Source of the DNA: UBA668 sp041394605
Lineage (GTDB): Bacteria; Actinomycetota; Acidimicrobiia; Acidimicrobiales; Ilumatobacteraceae
Direction: 5' to 3'
Length of the DNA: 64,000 nucleotides
Assembly (NCBI GenBank): GCA_041394605.1
Contig: JAWKHX010000017.1
Location: 1-64,000 of the forward strand
In this document: piece after piece, positions 48,095 through 57,375 of the stretch
How the letters are laid out: each line of letters starts with the position of its first letter
Numbering within the stretch: the first letter of the stretch is position 1
The notes under the pieces: generated by a model
What the model was told of the DNA's origin: nothing
Databases searched by the model: none
Seen by the model: only the letters and a program-made list of their open reading frames with translations
Made by a program: the position numbers and the translations under genes

Positions 48095-51025
48095 ATGCGT
48101 CGCATCCTGCGTGCCGTCGCCCGACTCACTGCCACCGTCCTGCTCGCCACGGCGCTCGTTGCCGTGCCCGCGGTGGTGCTGACCGTGGTGGGGCTGCCGT
48201 TCCCGAGCGGTGACCAACTGCGGTCGGCGTGGACCAGCCAGCGGATCAGCGAGGACCTCGTCCTCCGCATCGGCGCGAGCGTCTTCACCCTGCTGTGGGC
48301 GTGGTTCGCGGTCACCGCGATCGCCGAACTCTGGCGGGTGCTGGCGTGGCGGCGCGGCGCCCGCGGGGCACGGCTGGCCCCGGTACCGCCGGGGCCCAGC
48401 GGGTGGGTGCGGGCGCTCGTGCGGTTCGTCGCCGTGTCCTCGGTGACCGCCGGTGCCGTGCTGTCGTCCGTGGCCGGTTCGGTACGCAGCGCGCCGGCGA
48501 CGACGGCCGCGGCCGCGCGACCAGCGGCCGTAGTGGCGCGTGCAGACGCGGGGGACGTCGCGTCGGCCGGTGCCGGCGTGCCAGCCGCCGAGTTCGGCCG
48601 CGGCCGCGCCGTGCACGTGGCCGACGGCCGGCAGACGCCGTACTCACTGGCCCGGACCCTGGGCGCGCCGGAGTGGCGCGACGAGATCATCGACCTCAAC
48701 ACCGGACGGCCGGGGCCGGACGGTCGGCCGTGGGCGGGTGGCGTCTTCCCGGCCGGCATGGAAGTGGTGCTGCCGGGCGAGGCCACGGTGATGACGCCGC
48801 TCGGCCCCGCCCACGAGGTGGTGTCCGGCGACTGCTACTGGAACCTGGCCGACGCCCACCTCGAGGACGTGACGGGCCATGAGCCGACCCCGCAGGAGGT
48901 GCTGGAGTACACCGAACGGTTGGTGGGTACGAACGCACCACTGCTCGGTCACCGCGACCCGACGCTGATCGTGCCCGGCGAACTGGTGGTGCTGCCGCCC
49001 GTGGATGCGCCGCTGCACGAACCTCCGGCGAGTGCCGAGCCGCCCGCGGGCCAGCCTGCGGACACGCCGGACGAGATCCCCGCGGATCCCCCAGCGGACG
49101 CGCCGGCCGGGATGCCGGACGGGATGCCGGCCGGGCCGGCGGCAGCGGCACCCCAAGCGCCGGCCGTGATGCTCAGCGACACGTCCGGCGGTGTCACCCC
49201 CTTCCTGGCCGGAGCCGCCTCGGCCACCCTGCTGTGCGCCGGCGGCCTGGGGTTGCTGGACGGGCGCCGGCGGCGCCGGTTGCGGCAGGCGCCTCGTGGG
49301 GCACGGCCGTTCGCGCCGGTGGCGGAACTCGCCGAGGCCGAGACGGTGCTGCGGTCGGTGGGCGCGGCCGAGCGCGCCGCCCGGCTGGACATGGCGCTGC
49401 GTGCCGCAGCCCCGGCCTTGGCGGAGCAGGGAGCCGCCGTGGCAGCGGCGATCCTCCTGCACGACGGCGGCGTGCGTCTGCACCTGCGCGGCGCGGCCAC
49501 CCCTGCGGAGCCGTGGTGGCGGATGGACCTCCACACCGGGGCGTGGCTGCTCCCGAGCGAGGTGGGCATGGACGTGCTCGGCGACGCCGCTCGGCGAGGT
49601 AGCCATCCATCGCCAGCCCTCGTCCACCTCGGCGCGGCGGACGAGGGGGACTGTTTCGTGGACCTGGAGACCGTGGGCGTGCTGTCCGTCGAGTCGCCCC
49701 ACGCCCTCCCCCTGCTGCGGTCGATCGCAGCCACGCTGGAACTGTCGCCATTCCTGAGCGAGTCCAGAGTCTCGGTGGTGGGGATCGACATCCCCGACCG
49801 GGCCGACGGCCGCGCCGACCGTCTCGACTCGCTGGACGCCGCGCTGGATGCGGCGGCGTCCGCACTGGGCAGCACGCCGGCCCATGCCCGCCACCGCAGC
49901 ACCTTCGCCCTCCGGGTGGCCGGGGTGGGCGGAGAGGCATGGGAGCCAGCGGTGATCGTGGCCGCCGGTCCCCAGCCAGAGGGCGCCGTCGCCGCGTTGG
50001 AGCAGGCTGCCCGGCCCGGGCGCGGTATCGCCGCCGCCATCGAGGGGCCGGTGCGGGGGGCCACCTGGCGGCTGCGGCACGACGGCGACCGGCACGTGCT
50101 GGAACCGCTGGCACTGGCGATCATCCCCGCCGGCGTGGAGCCCGTGGAACTGGCCGTGCTGCGCGATCTCCTCGCGGAGGAGGACCGGCCCTTCGAAGCC
50201 ATCGCGCCGGCACTACCCGTTCGCTCGCACGGCGACGAGCAGCCGGTCGTGCCGTTCCTTGAGCCGGCGTGGTCGTTGCTCGTCCGTCTCTACGGGCGGG
50301 TCGAAGTGGTGGACGAGGGCGGCAGCGGCGCCCAGTTCGAGCGGTCCAAGGCGCTGGAACTGGTGGCCTGGCTGGGGCAGCACCGCGAGCGCCCGACGCG
50401 CACCGGCGCCCGCGCCGCGCTGTGGGACGTGGAGGTGCGCGACGCGACGTTCGCCAACGTGGTCAGCGATGCGCGGCGCGGCCTGGCCCGCGCCGTGCCG
50501 CCGCCCGAGGGTGAGGAGTGGATCGGCCGGACCCTCACGGAGGACCTGCCGCTGCACCCCGAGGTGCGCTGCGACGCCGACCTGGTGGAGTTGCGGCTGG
50601 CCCACGCTCGGGGGTTGGGTGCCGCCGACGCGGTGGAGGTGCTGCGCCCGGCGGTCGAACTGCTGGACGGGATGCCGTTCGCCGGCACCGGCTACCTGTG
50701 GTGCGACGCCGAGGGCCTGTCGTCGGCATTGGCGCTGGCCGCCGTGGACGCTGCGGCCGAACTGGCCGGGCACTGCCTCACGCTGGCCGACACCGACGGC
50801 GTGTTCTGGGCCACGGGCCAGGGGCTGAAGGTGATCCCCGGCCATGAGGAACTGCTGGCCCTGCGGATGCGGGCCCACGCCCGCCGCGGCGACCTGGCCG
50901 GGGTGCGCAGCGAGTGGGAGGCCTACGAGCGGGCACTGGCGGCGGAGACGTTCGTGGTGGCCGAGCCGTCACCGAAGATGGTGGCGCTGCGCCGCGAACT
51001 GCTGGCGCCCTCGCTGGCGGGATGA
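48095..51025 (+). CDS. Membrane LysM / BTAD-type regulator at the end of the Tad operon
   Basis: A 976-residue protein. Three N-terminal hydrophobic segments (about residues 10-35, 60-85 and 110-130) are followed by an exported-looking LysM-like part (YSLARTLGAPEWRDEIIDLN; DCYWNLADAHLEDVTG), a Pro/Ala-rich spacer and another membrane helix (about 366-388). The C-terminal 250 residues hold a winged-helix-like segment (ALELVAWLGQHRERPTR, then ARAALWDVEVRDATFANVV) and a bacterial transcriptional activation domain (CLTLADTDGVFWATGQGLKV, MRAHARRGDLAGVRSEW). It could join cell-wall sensing to transcription; that is inference. AGAAGGAG precedes the ATG. A weak hairpin (51034-51047) follows the stop. 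Confidence 0.8.
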   Translation: MRRILRAVARLTATVLLATALVAVPAVVLTVVGLPFPSGDQLRSAWTSQRISEDLVLRIGASVFTLLWAWFAVTAIAELWRVLAWRRGARGARLAPVPPGPSGWVRALVRFVAVSSVTAGAVLSSVAGSVRSAPATTAAAARPAAVVARADAGDVASAGAGVPAAEFGRGRAVHVADGRQTPYSLARTLGAPEWRDEIIDLNTGRPGPDGRPWAGGVFPAGMEVVLPGEATVMTPLGPAHEVVSGDCYWNLADAHLEDVTGHEPTPQEVLEYTERLVGTNAPLLGHRDPTLIVPGELVVLPPVDAPLHEPPASAEPPAGQPADTPDEIPADPPADAPAGMPDGMPAGPAAAAPQAPAVMLSDTSGGVTPFLAGAASATLLCAGGLGLLDGRRRRRLRQAPRGARPFAPVAELAEAETVLRSVGAAERAARLDMALRAAAPALAEQGAAVAAAILLHDGGVRLHLRGAATPAEPWWRMDLHTGAWLLPSEVGMDVLGDAARRGSHPSPALVHLGAADEGDCFVDLETVGVLSVESPHALPLLRSIAATLELSPFLSESRVSVVGIDIPDRADGRADRLDSLDAALDAAASALGSTPAHARHRSTFALRVAGVGGEAWEPAVIVAAGPQPEGAVAALEQAARPGRGIAAAIEGPVRGATWRLRHDGDRHVLEPLALAIIPAGVEPVELAVLRDLLAEEDRPFEAIAPALPVRSHGDEQPVVPFLEPAWSLLVRLYGRVEVVDEGGSGAQFERSKALELVAWLGQHRERPTRTGARAALWDVEVRDATFANVVSDARRGLARAVPPPEGEEWIGRTLTEDLPLHPEVRCDADLVELRLAHARGLGAADAVEVLRPAVELLDGMPFAGTGYLWCDAEGLSSALALAAVDAAAELAGHCLTLADTDGVFWATGQGLKVIPGHEELLALRMRAHARRGDLAGVRSEWEAYERALAAETFVVAEPSPKMVALRRELLAPSLAG

Positions 51026-51054
51026 GCCCGAGGTCGCCCGTGGGGGCGCTGGCC

Positions 51055-51521
51055 TCAGGCGGCGGCGGGACGGCGGCGGCGGATGGCCGCCACACCCACC
51101 AGCACCAGGCCGGTACCGCCGACGATGCCGGCGATCTGCAGGGTGTGGTCCGGGTCGTTACCGGTCTGCGGGATGCCCGGCACCTGCACCTGCACGATGG
51201 TGGCATCCTGCGACTGCGACAGCAGGTCGACAGCGGTGATGTCGAACGGGCCGGACGTGGGCGGGGAGGTCATCGTGGTGGTGTGGTGCCGTCGCCGCCA
51301 CACGTGACCAGGTCGGTCTCACCGGTCTGCACCAGAACCACCTGCACCGTGCCACCGGGCGTGCAGCCCGTGATGGTGGCGGTGAAGAGGGTGGACGGCG
51401 CCACCGTGGCCGGCGCGGTGACCTGCAGATCCACCGGCGGGTAGGGAGGAGCAGCAGACGCCGACGCGCTGAAGCCCAGCACGGCCAGAGAGGTCGAGAT
51501 GGCAAGCAGCACCTTGCGCAT
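51055..51521 (-). CDS. Small sortase-type surface protein (apparent frameshift)
   Basis: The N-terminal frame gives a signal peptide (MRKVLLAISTSLAVLGF, ending SASAAPP) and a beta domain with two Cys (TGCTPGG, VTCGGDG). The C-terminal frame gives GPFDITAVDLLSQSQDATIV and a wall-sorting signal: IPQTG, hydrophobic helix, RRRRPAAA. The frames join near 51285 in a CACCACACCACCACG stretch, where one base may be lost. Repaired length is about 154 residues. It is similar in layout to the IPATG protein at 25325-27295 and probably a sortase substrate. It stands alone between the pilus and polysaccharide loci. Confidence 0.7.
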
Positions 51522-51562
51522 GGGGGTCCTTTCCCGCGGAATCGCCCCAGCGTACCGCGAAC

Positions 51563-53101
51563 TCAGCCCTCTGTCATCCCATAGCCGTAGCCGTAGAGAC
51601 GGGCGGCGTCGCGCCGGTCCACCCCGTTCAGCACCACCCCCAGCAGGTCGCCCCGGGCCAGGCGCAGGCGCTCCGCGGCGCGGCGGGCGTGCTCCGGCTC
51701 CGTGACCCCGGCGCGGGCCACCAGCACCACGCCATCCACCATCGTGGCGATCGACAACGCGTCCGTGACCGGCAGCACCGGCGGCGAGTCGAACACCACC
51801 ACGTCGAAGCGGGAGCGCAGGTCGGCCAGCAGCGACTCGAAGCGGTCGCCGGCGAACAGCCCGGCCGGGTTCGGCGGGCGGGCACCCGAGGGCATCACGA
51901 ACACCCCGTGCACCACCTCCACCAGGCAGGTGTCGATGGCCTCGCCGAGCAGCACGTCCGACAGGCCGGCATGGGGCGGCAGAGCCAGCATCGCCGACAG
52001 GCTGGGGCGGCGCAGGTCGGCGTCCACCAGCACCACCCGCTTGCCGTTCTCCGCACTGACGAACGCGAGGTTGGCCGCGACCGACGACTTGCCCTCCCCT
52101 TGCAGCGCGCTGGTGACCAGCAGGGCGTTGGTGGGCCGGCCCATCGCGGCGAAGCCGATGCCGGCACGCAGGGTGCGGATCTGCTCCACGAACGGGTCGT
52201 CCGGGCTGGACACCGCCATCGGCCGGTTGTCGGGTGCCTTCACCAGCGGCAGTTCGCCGAGGCCGATGGTGTCCGCCGCGGCCTCCAGCTCCGCCGACGT
52301 GCGGATGCCGCGGTCCACCCGGGCCACGGCCACGGCGCCGAGGATGCCGACCAGCGCGCCCACCAGTGCGGCCAGGCCGACGGTGGGCAGCGGGGTGGGG
52401 CGGATGGCACTGTTGCCACCGGAGGCCTGACGCACCACCGAACCGCCGCCGTCCTGCAGCGAGATGTCCACGTCCAGTTCGGCGAGGCGACCTTGCAGCT
52501 GGTCGCGCTGCACCCGCAGCGAGGCCTGGCGATCGGTGAGCTCGTCGCGCTGCGGGCCGGTGGCGCCGTCCAGCTGGTTGGCCAGTTCCGCGAGCTGGGC
52601 GTCCAGGCCGGCCACCGAGATCTCCACCTCGTGGCGGGCCTGCTCCAGCGCCGCCACATCGGCCTCGCGGGTGACCTCCACATAGGCGAGTGCGTAGGCG
52701 TCGGCCAGCAGGCGGGCGGTGGTGGGGTCGCCGGCCGTCACCCGCAACGCCACCACGTCAGTCTGGCCGACGATCGACACCTGCACGGCCGGCGGGCGCT
52801 GCGGCAGGTCCAGCAGCCGCTGCACCTCCGCCGCCACCTTGGAACTGGTGATGACCTGCATCTCGGTCTGCACCGCCCGTTGTGCGGTGGCGGCCGGCAC
52901 GCTCTGTGAACCGAACGCGGTGTCCGGCTGGGTGTCGATCAGCACGCGGGCCTCGGCCCGGTACTCCGGCGTCTGCAGCGCCACCATCACCGTGGCGGTG
53001 ACCGCGGCCACCACCAACCCGGCCACCACCAGCCACCAGCGGCGGACCACCACCGCCACCAGATCGCCCACGCCGCCGCCGGCGTCCGCCTCGGGGATCA
53101 C
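51563..53101 (-). CDS. Wzz/BY-kinase: polysaccharide chain-length and tyrosine kinase protein
   Basis: A 512-residue fused protein. The N-terminal Wzz domain has a first membrane helix (WWLVVAGLVVAAVTATVMVAL), a coiled-coil periplasm-type part and a second helix (VGLAALVGALVGILGAVAV). The C-terminal kinase has Walker A TSALQGEGKSS, Walker A' VVLVDADLRRP and Walker B FDVVVFDSPPVLPV. The tail RLYGYGYGMTEG gives three tyrosines for autophosphorylation. These enzymes control export and length of capsule or exopolysaccharide. It starts at GTG overlapping the stop of the LytR_C gene, so the two are coupled. Confidence 0.9.
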   Translation of the reverse strand: MIPEADAGGGVGDLVAVVVRRWWLVVAGLVVAAVTATVMVALQTPEYRAEARVLIDTQPDTAFGSQSVPAATAQRAVQTEMQVITSSKVAAEVQRLLDLPQRPPAVQVSIVGQTDVVALRVTAGDPTTARLLADAYALAYVEVTREADVAALEQARHEVEISVAGLDAQLAELANQLDGATGPQRDELTDRQASLRVQRDQLQGRLAELDVDISLQDGGGSVVRQASGGNSAIRPTPLPTVGLAALVGALVGILGAVAVARVDRGIRTSAELEAAADTIGLGELPLVKAPDNRPMAVSSPDDPFVEQIRTLRAGIGFAAMGRPTNALLVTSALQGEGKSSVAANLAFVSAENGKRVVLVDADLRRPSLSAMLALPPHAGLSDVLLGEAIDTCLVEVVHGVFVMPSGARPPNPAGLFAGDRFESLLADLRSRFDVVVFDSPPVLPVTDALSIATMVDGVVLVARAGVTEPEHARRAAERLRLARGDLLGVVLNGVDRRDAARLYGYGYGMTEG

Positions 53102-53619
53102 GGCGCCAACTCCGTGGCGAGGAGGACCACCAGATTCGCCGCCGTGGGCTCGACGAGCACGGACGGGTCGTCGAACGGGGCCACGGATTCCGCGGCCAGC
53201 GCGAGGTCGGCGGCCAGGCGTGCCGCCTCGCGCTCGAAGCCAGGGGCGTACAGCACCACGCTGGCGTCGAGGGAGGTGGCCGCATCGGCGGTGATCACGA
53301 ACACGTACCCGGCTGCGGCCAGCGCGTCGGCGCCGCGGCCGGCCAGCCCACTGCGGTTGCCGGCATTGGCCACCAGCACGCTGAGGGCGCCACGGTCCAC
53401 CAAGGGCGCCTCGGTCGTGGTGGTGGCGGCCTCGGTGGTGGACGTTGCCGCCACCGTGGTGGTGGGCGCGCTGGTGGCCGGCACCGTGGTGGCGGGCACC
53501 GTGGCCGGCTCGGTGACCCGCACGGACGATGCGTCGCCGGGCAGGCCGGCAACCGCCACACCGGCCACCGCGGCCACAAGGCCGACGGTGGTCAGGCTCC
53601 ACCTGCGGGACACGTTCAC
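53098..53619 (-). CDS. LytR_C-domain membrane protein
   Basis: A 173-residue protein with one N-terminal helix (LTTVGLVAAVAGVAVAGL), a Thr/Ala/Pro-rich spacer (TVPATTVPATSAPTTTVAAT...) and a LytR_C domain (LSVLVANAGNRSGLAGRGAD, VVLYAPGFEREAARLA). The domain is usually found after LytR-CpsA-Psr glycopolymer ligases; here it is alone, as often in actinobacterial polysaccharide loci. A role in attaching or sensing the polymer is inferred. GTG 53619 is chosen because minus-strand TAGCGT (53628-53633) is 8 nt upstream. Confidence 0.78.
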   Translation of the reverse strand: MNVSRRWSLTTVGLVAAVAGVAVAGLPGDASSVRVTEPATVPATTVPATSAPTTTVAATSTTEAATTTTEAPLVDRGALSVLVANAGNRSGLAGRGADALAAAGYVFVITADAATSLDASVVLYAPGFEREAARLAADLALAAESVAPFDDPSVLVEPTAANLVVLLATELAP

Positions 53620-53627
53620 GGGCGGCC

Positions 53628-53649
53628 ACGCTAGCCCTGCCGCTAGTCT
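53628..53649. promoter_or_regulatory. Divergent leaderless promoters of the polysaccharide locus
   Basis: TAGCGT on the minus strand (53628-53633) lies 8 nt from the LytR_C start and TAGTCT on the plus strand (53644-53649) 10 nt from the DUF4012 start. The two half operons therefore share a 40-bp control region. Confidence 0.45.
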
Positions 53650-53659
53650 CCGGCGCAGC

Positions 53660-55777
53660 ATGACCACGACCCGTCGGAAGCGCCGCGGCAACGAACTGCG
53701 GGCCGTGAGCGTCAGGGCCGCGCTCGGCGCCGGGCTGGCCGGCGGCGTGGTTGCCGTCATCGGCGGACCCCGCCCCACGGGCGTCGTGGCCTGGGACGTC
53801 CTGCTGGTCATCGGCACCGTCACCGCCGCCGCGTGGGCCTCGGCCACCGCACCGTGGTGGGCCCTGATCCTCACCCCCGGCTGCCTCGCCCTCGCCGCGC
53901 CCACATGGTGGGGTGTGCCGTTGGCCGCCGCGCTCGCCGGCGTCGCCGCCGTCATCGGCGTGCGGCGGGTGAGCTGGGGGTGGGCGCGGGGTGCCATCAT
54001 CGCCACCGTCGCCGCCGCGGGCGCGCACGCCGGCAACCGCTGGGCATTCGGCGCCACCAGCCTGCTGGTCGCCGGCGCGGTCACCGTGGCCGCGGTGGCC
54101 GGGGTGCGCCGCCGGCCGTCCTTCGTCCGCCGGCGGGCGTGGTTGGCCCTCGGTGCCGTGGGCGGGATGGCCGGTGCCGCCGTGCTGGTGGCCGTGCTCG
54201 GCATGCTGTCCGCCCGCGGCGATCTTCGCGAGGGCGAGCGGCTGGGCCGACTGGGCCTCGCGCAGGCACAGCGTGGCGACACCGACGCCGCCCGCGCCTC
54301 GCTGCGCGACGCCGCCGATGCGTTCGGGCGGGCGCACGACACCCTCGGCGCGGCGTGGATGCTGCCCGGCCGCGCCGTGCCCGTACTGGCCCAGCACCAG
54401 CGGGCGCTCACCGACCTCAGCGCGGCCGCCGGGCCGGCCATCGGCGACGCCTCCGACGCTCTGGCCGAGGTGGACACCAGCCGCCTGGAGATGGTGGACG
54501 GGGCGTTCGACCTGGACGGCATCCGTGCCCTCGACGGCCCCTTCGCCCGCCTGTCCACCGCTGTCCGGTCCCTCGCCGCGTCGACGGACGCCATCGACCG
54601 CGGCTGGCTGGTCGGCCCGTTGCAGACCCGGCTGGACGGGGTGGGTGAGGAACTGGCCCGCAACCAGCGACTGCTGGACAATGCCGAGGACGCCGTACGC
54701 CTGGCGCCCGACCTGCTGGGTGCCACCGCCACCCGTCACTACTTCGTGGCGTTCATGACCCCGGCCGAGTCGCGCGGGCTCGGCGGCTTCATGGGCAACT
54801 GGGCGGAGATCACCGTCGCCGGCGGGCGGATCGAGATGACGGCGTTCGGCACCGACGAGGACCTCAACCGCGGCGGGGCGGAGCCGGACGGTCGGGTGCT
54901 CACCGGCCCGGCGGAGTTCGTCGACCACTACGGCCAGTTCGGGTTCGTGCAGGCGGACGGCACCACGAGCCTGGTCCCGTGGAAGAACATCACCATGCCG
55001 GCGGACTTCCCGACGGTGGCCGGGGCCATCGCCGGGCTCTACCCGCAGAGCGGCGGGCGTGAGCTGGACGGGGTGTTCGCCGTGGACATCGCCGGCATCG
55101 CCGCGCTGATGAAGCTGACCGGGCCGGTGCGCGTGGACGGGCTGAACCGCCCACTGAACGCCAACACGGTGGAGGACTTCCTGCTGAAGGACCAGTACCT
55201 GCTGGAGCGCGACGAGCGGGCCGACATGCTGGACGCCATCGCCCGCACCGTGGTGGACGCCCTCCTCACCACCACCCTTCCGGAACCCACCCAGCTGGCC
55301 CGCACACTGGGGCCGCTGGTGCCCGCCCGCCACCTCATGGCCTGGAGCCCGCGCTCCGACGAGCAGGCGCTCTTCACTGCGCTGGGCATGGACGGCGCGG
55401 TCAGCACCTGGCTCGCCGCCGGCTCCGGTGATCACGGCGTCGCCGTGGCCCGCAACAACGCCGCGGCCAACAAGCTCGACGTGTACGTGCCGATGGAGGT
55501 CACCGACGACGCCACCGGGGCCACCATCCGTCTGGAGAACACGGCCGACATCGCCGCCCTGCCGGACTATGTGGACGGCAATCCGCTGGGCCTGCCCGAA
55601 GGCACCGCCCGCACCCGGTTCACCGTGTACACGCTGACGCCCGTGGCCGGCTTCACCCGCGACGGTGCGGTGCTGCCGGTGTCGTCGGGGCAGGAGGCGG
55701 GCGCCTTCGCCTACACGTTCGTGCTCGACCTGGCCCCTGGCGAGGCGACGACGATCCGGCTGGAATGGGCGCTGTGA
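53660..55777 (+). CDS. DUF4012 membrane protein
   Basis: A 705-residue protein. About five hydrophobic helices lie in the first 190 residues, then a helical part (GDLREGERLGRLGLAQAQRG) and the large outer DUF4012 domain (TRHYFVAFMTPAESRGLGGF, then MGNWAEITV; VPWKNITMPADFPTVAGAI; ELDGVFAVDIAGIAALM). DUF4012 proteins are common in actinobacterial exopolysaccharide and wall-polymer loci and distantly resemble LytR-CpsA-Psr proteins; the activity is unknown. GTGA couples it to the polymerase gene. The ATG is preceded by TAGTCT with no ribosome site. Confidence 0.85.
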   Translation: MTTTRRKRRGNELRAVSVRAALGAGLAGGVVAVIGGPRPTGVVAWDVLLVIGTVTAAAWASATAPWWALILTPGCLALAAPTWWGVPLAAALAGVAAVIGVRRVSWGWARGAIIATVAAAGAHAGNRWAFGATSLLVAGAVTVAAVAGVRRRPSFVRRRAWLALGAVGGMAGAAVLVAVLGMLSARGDLREGERLGRLGLAQAQRGDTDAARASLRDAADAFGRAHDTLGAAWMLPGRAVPVLAQHQRALTDLSAAAGPAIGDASDALAEVDTSRLEMVDGAFDLDGIRALDGPFARLSTAVRSLAASTDAIDRGWLVGPLQTRLDGVGEELARNQRLLDNAEDAVRLAPDLLGATATRHYFVAFMTPAESRGLGGFMGNWAEITVAGGRIEMTAFGTDEDLNRGGAEPDGRVLTGPAEFVDHYGQFGFVQADGTTSLVPWKNITMPADFPTVAGAIAGLYPQSGGRELDGVFAVDIAGIAALMKLTGPVRVDGLNRPLNANTVEDFLLKDQYLLERDERADMLDAIARTVVDALLTTTLPEPTQLARTLGPLVPARHLMAWSPRSDEQALFTALGMDGAVSTWLAAGSGDHGVAVARNNAAANKLDVYVPMEVTDDATGATIRLENTADIAALPDYVDGNPLGLPEGTARTRFTVYTLTPVAGFTRDGAVLPVSSGQEAGAFAYTFVLDLAPGEATTIRLEWAL

Positions 55778-57375
55778 CGAGCTGGGTGCTGCTGGCGATC
55801 TGCGTGACGGCGCTGGTCGCGCTGGTGCAGGGGGCGGGGCGCGGCTGGGGTGGCCCGGTGACACTGGTGGCCGCCTACCTCGGGCTGCAACTGGTGGCCC
55901 GCCCGCTGATGCTGCTGACCGGGCTGGACACGCCGAGCCTGCCGGACCCGAACGCCACCCGCAGCACCGCCGACCTCATCGAGGGGGCGCTGGCCATTGC
56001 CGCAGTCTGGATCGTGGCCGTCGCCGTCGGCGCCCACCTCATGGCGGGCACCCGTCGCCCGGCCCCCAGCGGGACGCCCCGCACCGCTGGCTCACCCGAC
56101 GCCGGGTCGGCACCCGCCACGCTGCTGGCGGTCTCCGACCGGTCCACCCGCAGGGCCATCCTGCCGCTGGCGGCCATCGCCATCGTGGGCACCGCCGTGC
56201 TGGTGTCGCGTTACGGCGGCTACTTCCAACTCGCCCGTGCCGTGAAGCAGTCCAAGGTCCAGGTGCCGGCGGTCGTGCGCTTCTGCGCCGTGTGGGCCGC
56301 GGTACTCGGCTCGGCCGTGGCCACGGTGGACACCGTCCGCCGCCGGCCGGGCAGGGGCGTCGGCGCCGCAGTGCTGGCAGCCGCATCGGCAGTGGCCAGC
56401 TACGCCTGGGGTTCGCGCGACGCCATGATCTTCCCGCTCATCACCGTCACGGCCACCTGGCTGTGGCTGCGCGCCCCGCGCCGCCTGTCGCCACGGACGA
56501 TGCGCCGCCTTGCGCTCGTGGTGGTGGTGGTGCTGGCAGCAGCCTTCGGGCTGCGGCAGGTGCGCGACGACCAGACGATCGGCTCGCTCAGCGCCCTGGA
56601 CAGCATGTCGTTCACCCGCCAGACGTCGGTGTCCGTCAACGCGACGATGTTCGACGCGCTCATGGTGGTGCGGTCCCACTGGCCGGAGCAGGCGGACTTC
56701 GTGGGCTTCCGCTACTTCGCCATCGGCACACCCGAGGGCGCGTCGGCGGGCCGCGGCGGAGAGGCCACCAGCTTCAACGTGCTCGTCGCCCGCGTCAGCG
56801 ACCCTTCCCGGGCGAACGGCACCCCGGCCACGGCCGCCGGCGACTGGTTCGCCGCCTTCGGCTTCACCGGCGTGGTGTTCGGCGGCCTGCTCAGCGGCGC
56901 GCTCATCGCCCTGTTGGAGTGGTGGCGCCAGCGCGCCGGGCGCTGCAGCATTCCCTTCGCTTCGGGTGTCGCCACCGTGGTGACGTTCTCCCTGCTGAGC
57001 ACCGGAGTGCGGGCGGACACGCTGGACCGCGCCCCCGCCGTGCTGTCACCCCTGCTGCTCGTGGTGGCCATCCACCTCATGGATGGCCGGCGACGGAGCC
57101 GCGGGACGGCCCGGCCAGAGGCGGACGTGTTCGCGGCGCTCGGCGATCACCGTGGTCACCAGGCCGCGCACCAGCATCACGCCCAGGCTCACCAGCGCCA
57201 CCCCGGTGGCCCCTCCAGCCCGGGCGGCCGGCAGGGAGGCGGCCAGGAACACGGCGACGCTCAGCAACGACACGACGGCCATCAGGCGCTGACCGCCACG
57301 CTGGGCCAGGACCATGCCGCCGAACCCGGTGCCGGCCTGGACGACGACACTGCCGGCGAACAGCGCGGCCGGTAA
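55774..57375 (+). CDS. Wzy-like polysaccharide polymerase (3' end uncertain)
   Basis: A polytopic membrane protein with about ten helices (WVLLAICVTALVALVQGAG; YLGLQLVARPLMLLTG; TWLWLRAPRRLSPRTMRRL) and a long central loop containing RYGGYFQLARAV, the layout of O-antigen/exopolysaccharide polymerases. The helical part ends near 57080 (LLVVAIHLMDGRRR). Beyond it the frame runs on into Gln/His-rich text antisense to the flippase gene and stops only at 57375, so the real end is probably near 57100, masked by an indel. Start is GTG 55774 in the stop of DUF4012; ATG 55765 is also possible. It joins repeat units outside the membrane. Confidence 0.72.
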   Translation: MTSWVLLAICVTALVALVQGAGRGWGGPVTLVAAYLGLQLVARPLMLLTGLDTPSLPDPNATRSTADLIEGALAIAAVWIVAVAVGAHLMAGTRRPAPSGTPRTAGSPDAGSAPATLLAVSDRSTRRAILPLAAIAIVGTAVLVSRYGGYFQLARAVKQSKVQVPAVVRFCAVWAAVLGSAVATVDTVRRRPGRGVGAAVLAAASAVASYAWGSRDAMIFPLITVTATWLWLRAPRRLSPRTMRRLALVVVVVLAAAFGLRQVRDDQTIGSLSALDSMSFTRQTSVSVNATMFDALMVVRSHWPEQADFVGFRYFAIGTPEGASAGRGGEATSFNVLVARVSDPSRANGTPATAAGDWFAAFGFTGVVFGGLLSGALIALLEWWRQRAGRCSIPFASGVATVVTFSLLSTGVRADTLDRAPAVLSPLLLVVAIHLMDGRRRSRGTARPEADVFAALGDHRGHQAAHQHHAQAHQRHPGGPSSPGGRQGGGQEHGDAQQRHDGHQALTATLGQDHAAEPGAGLDDDTAGEQRGR

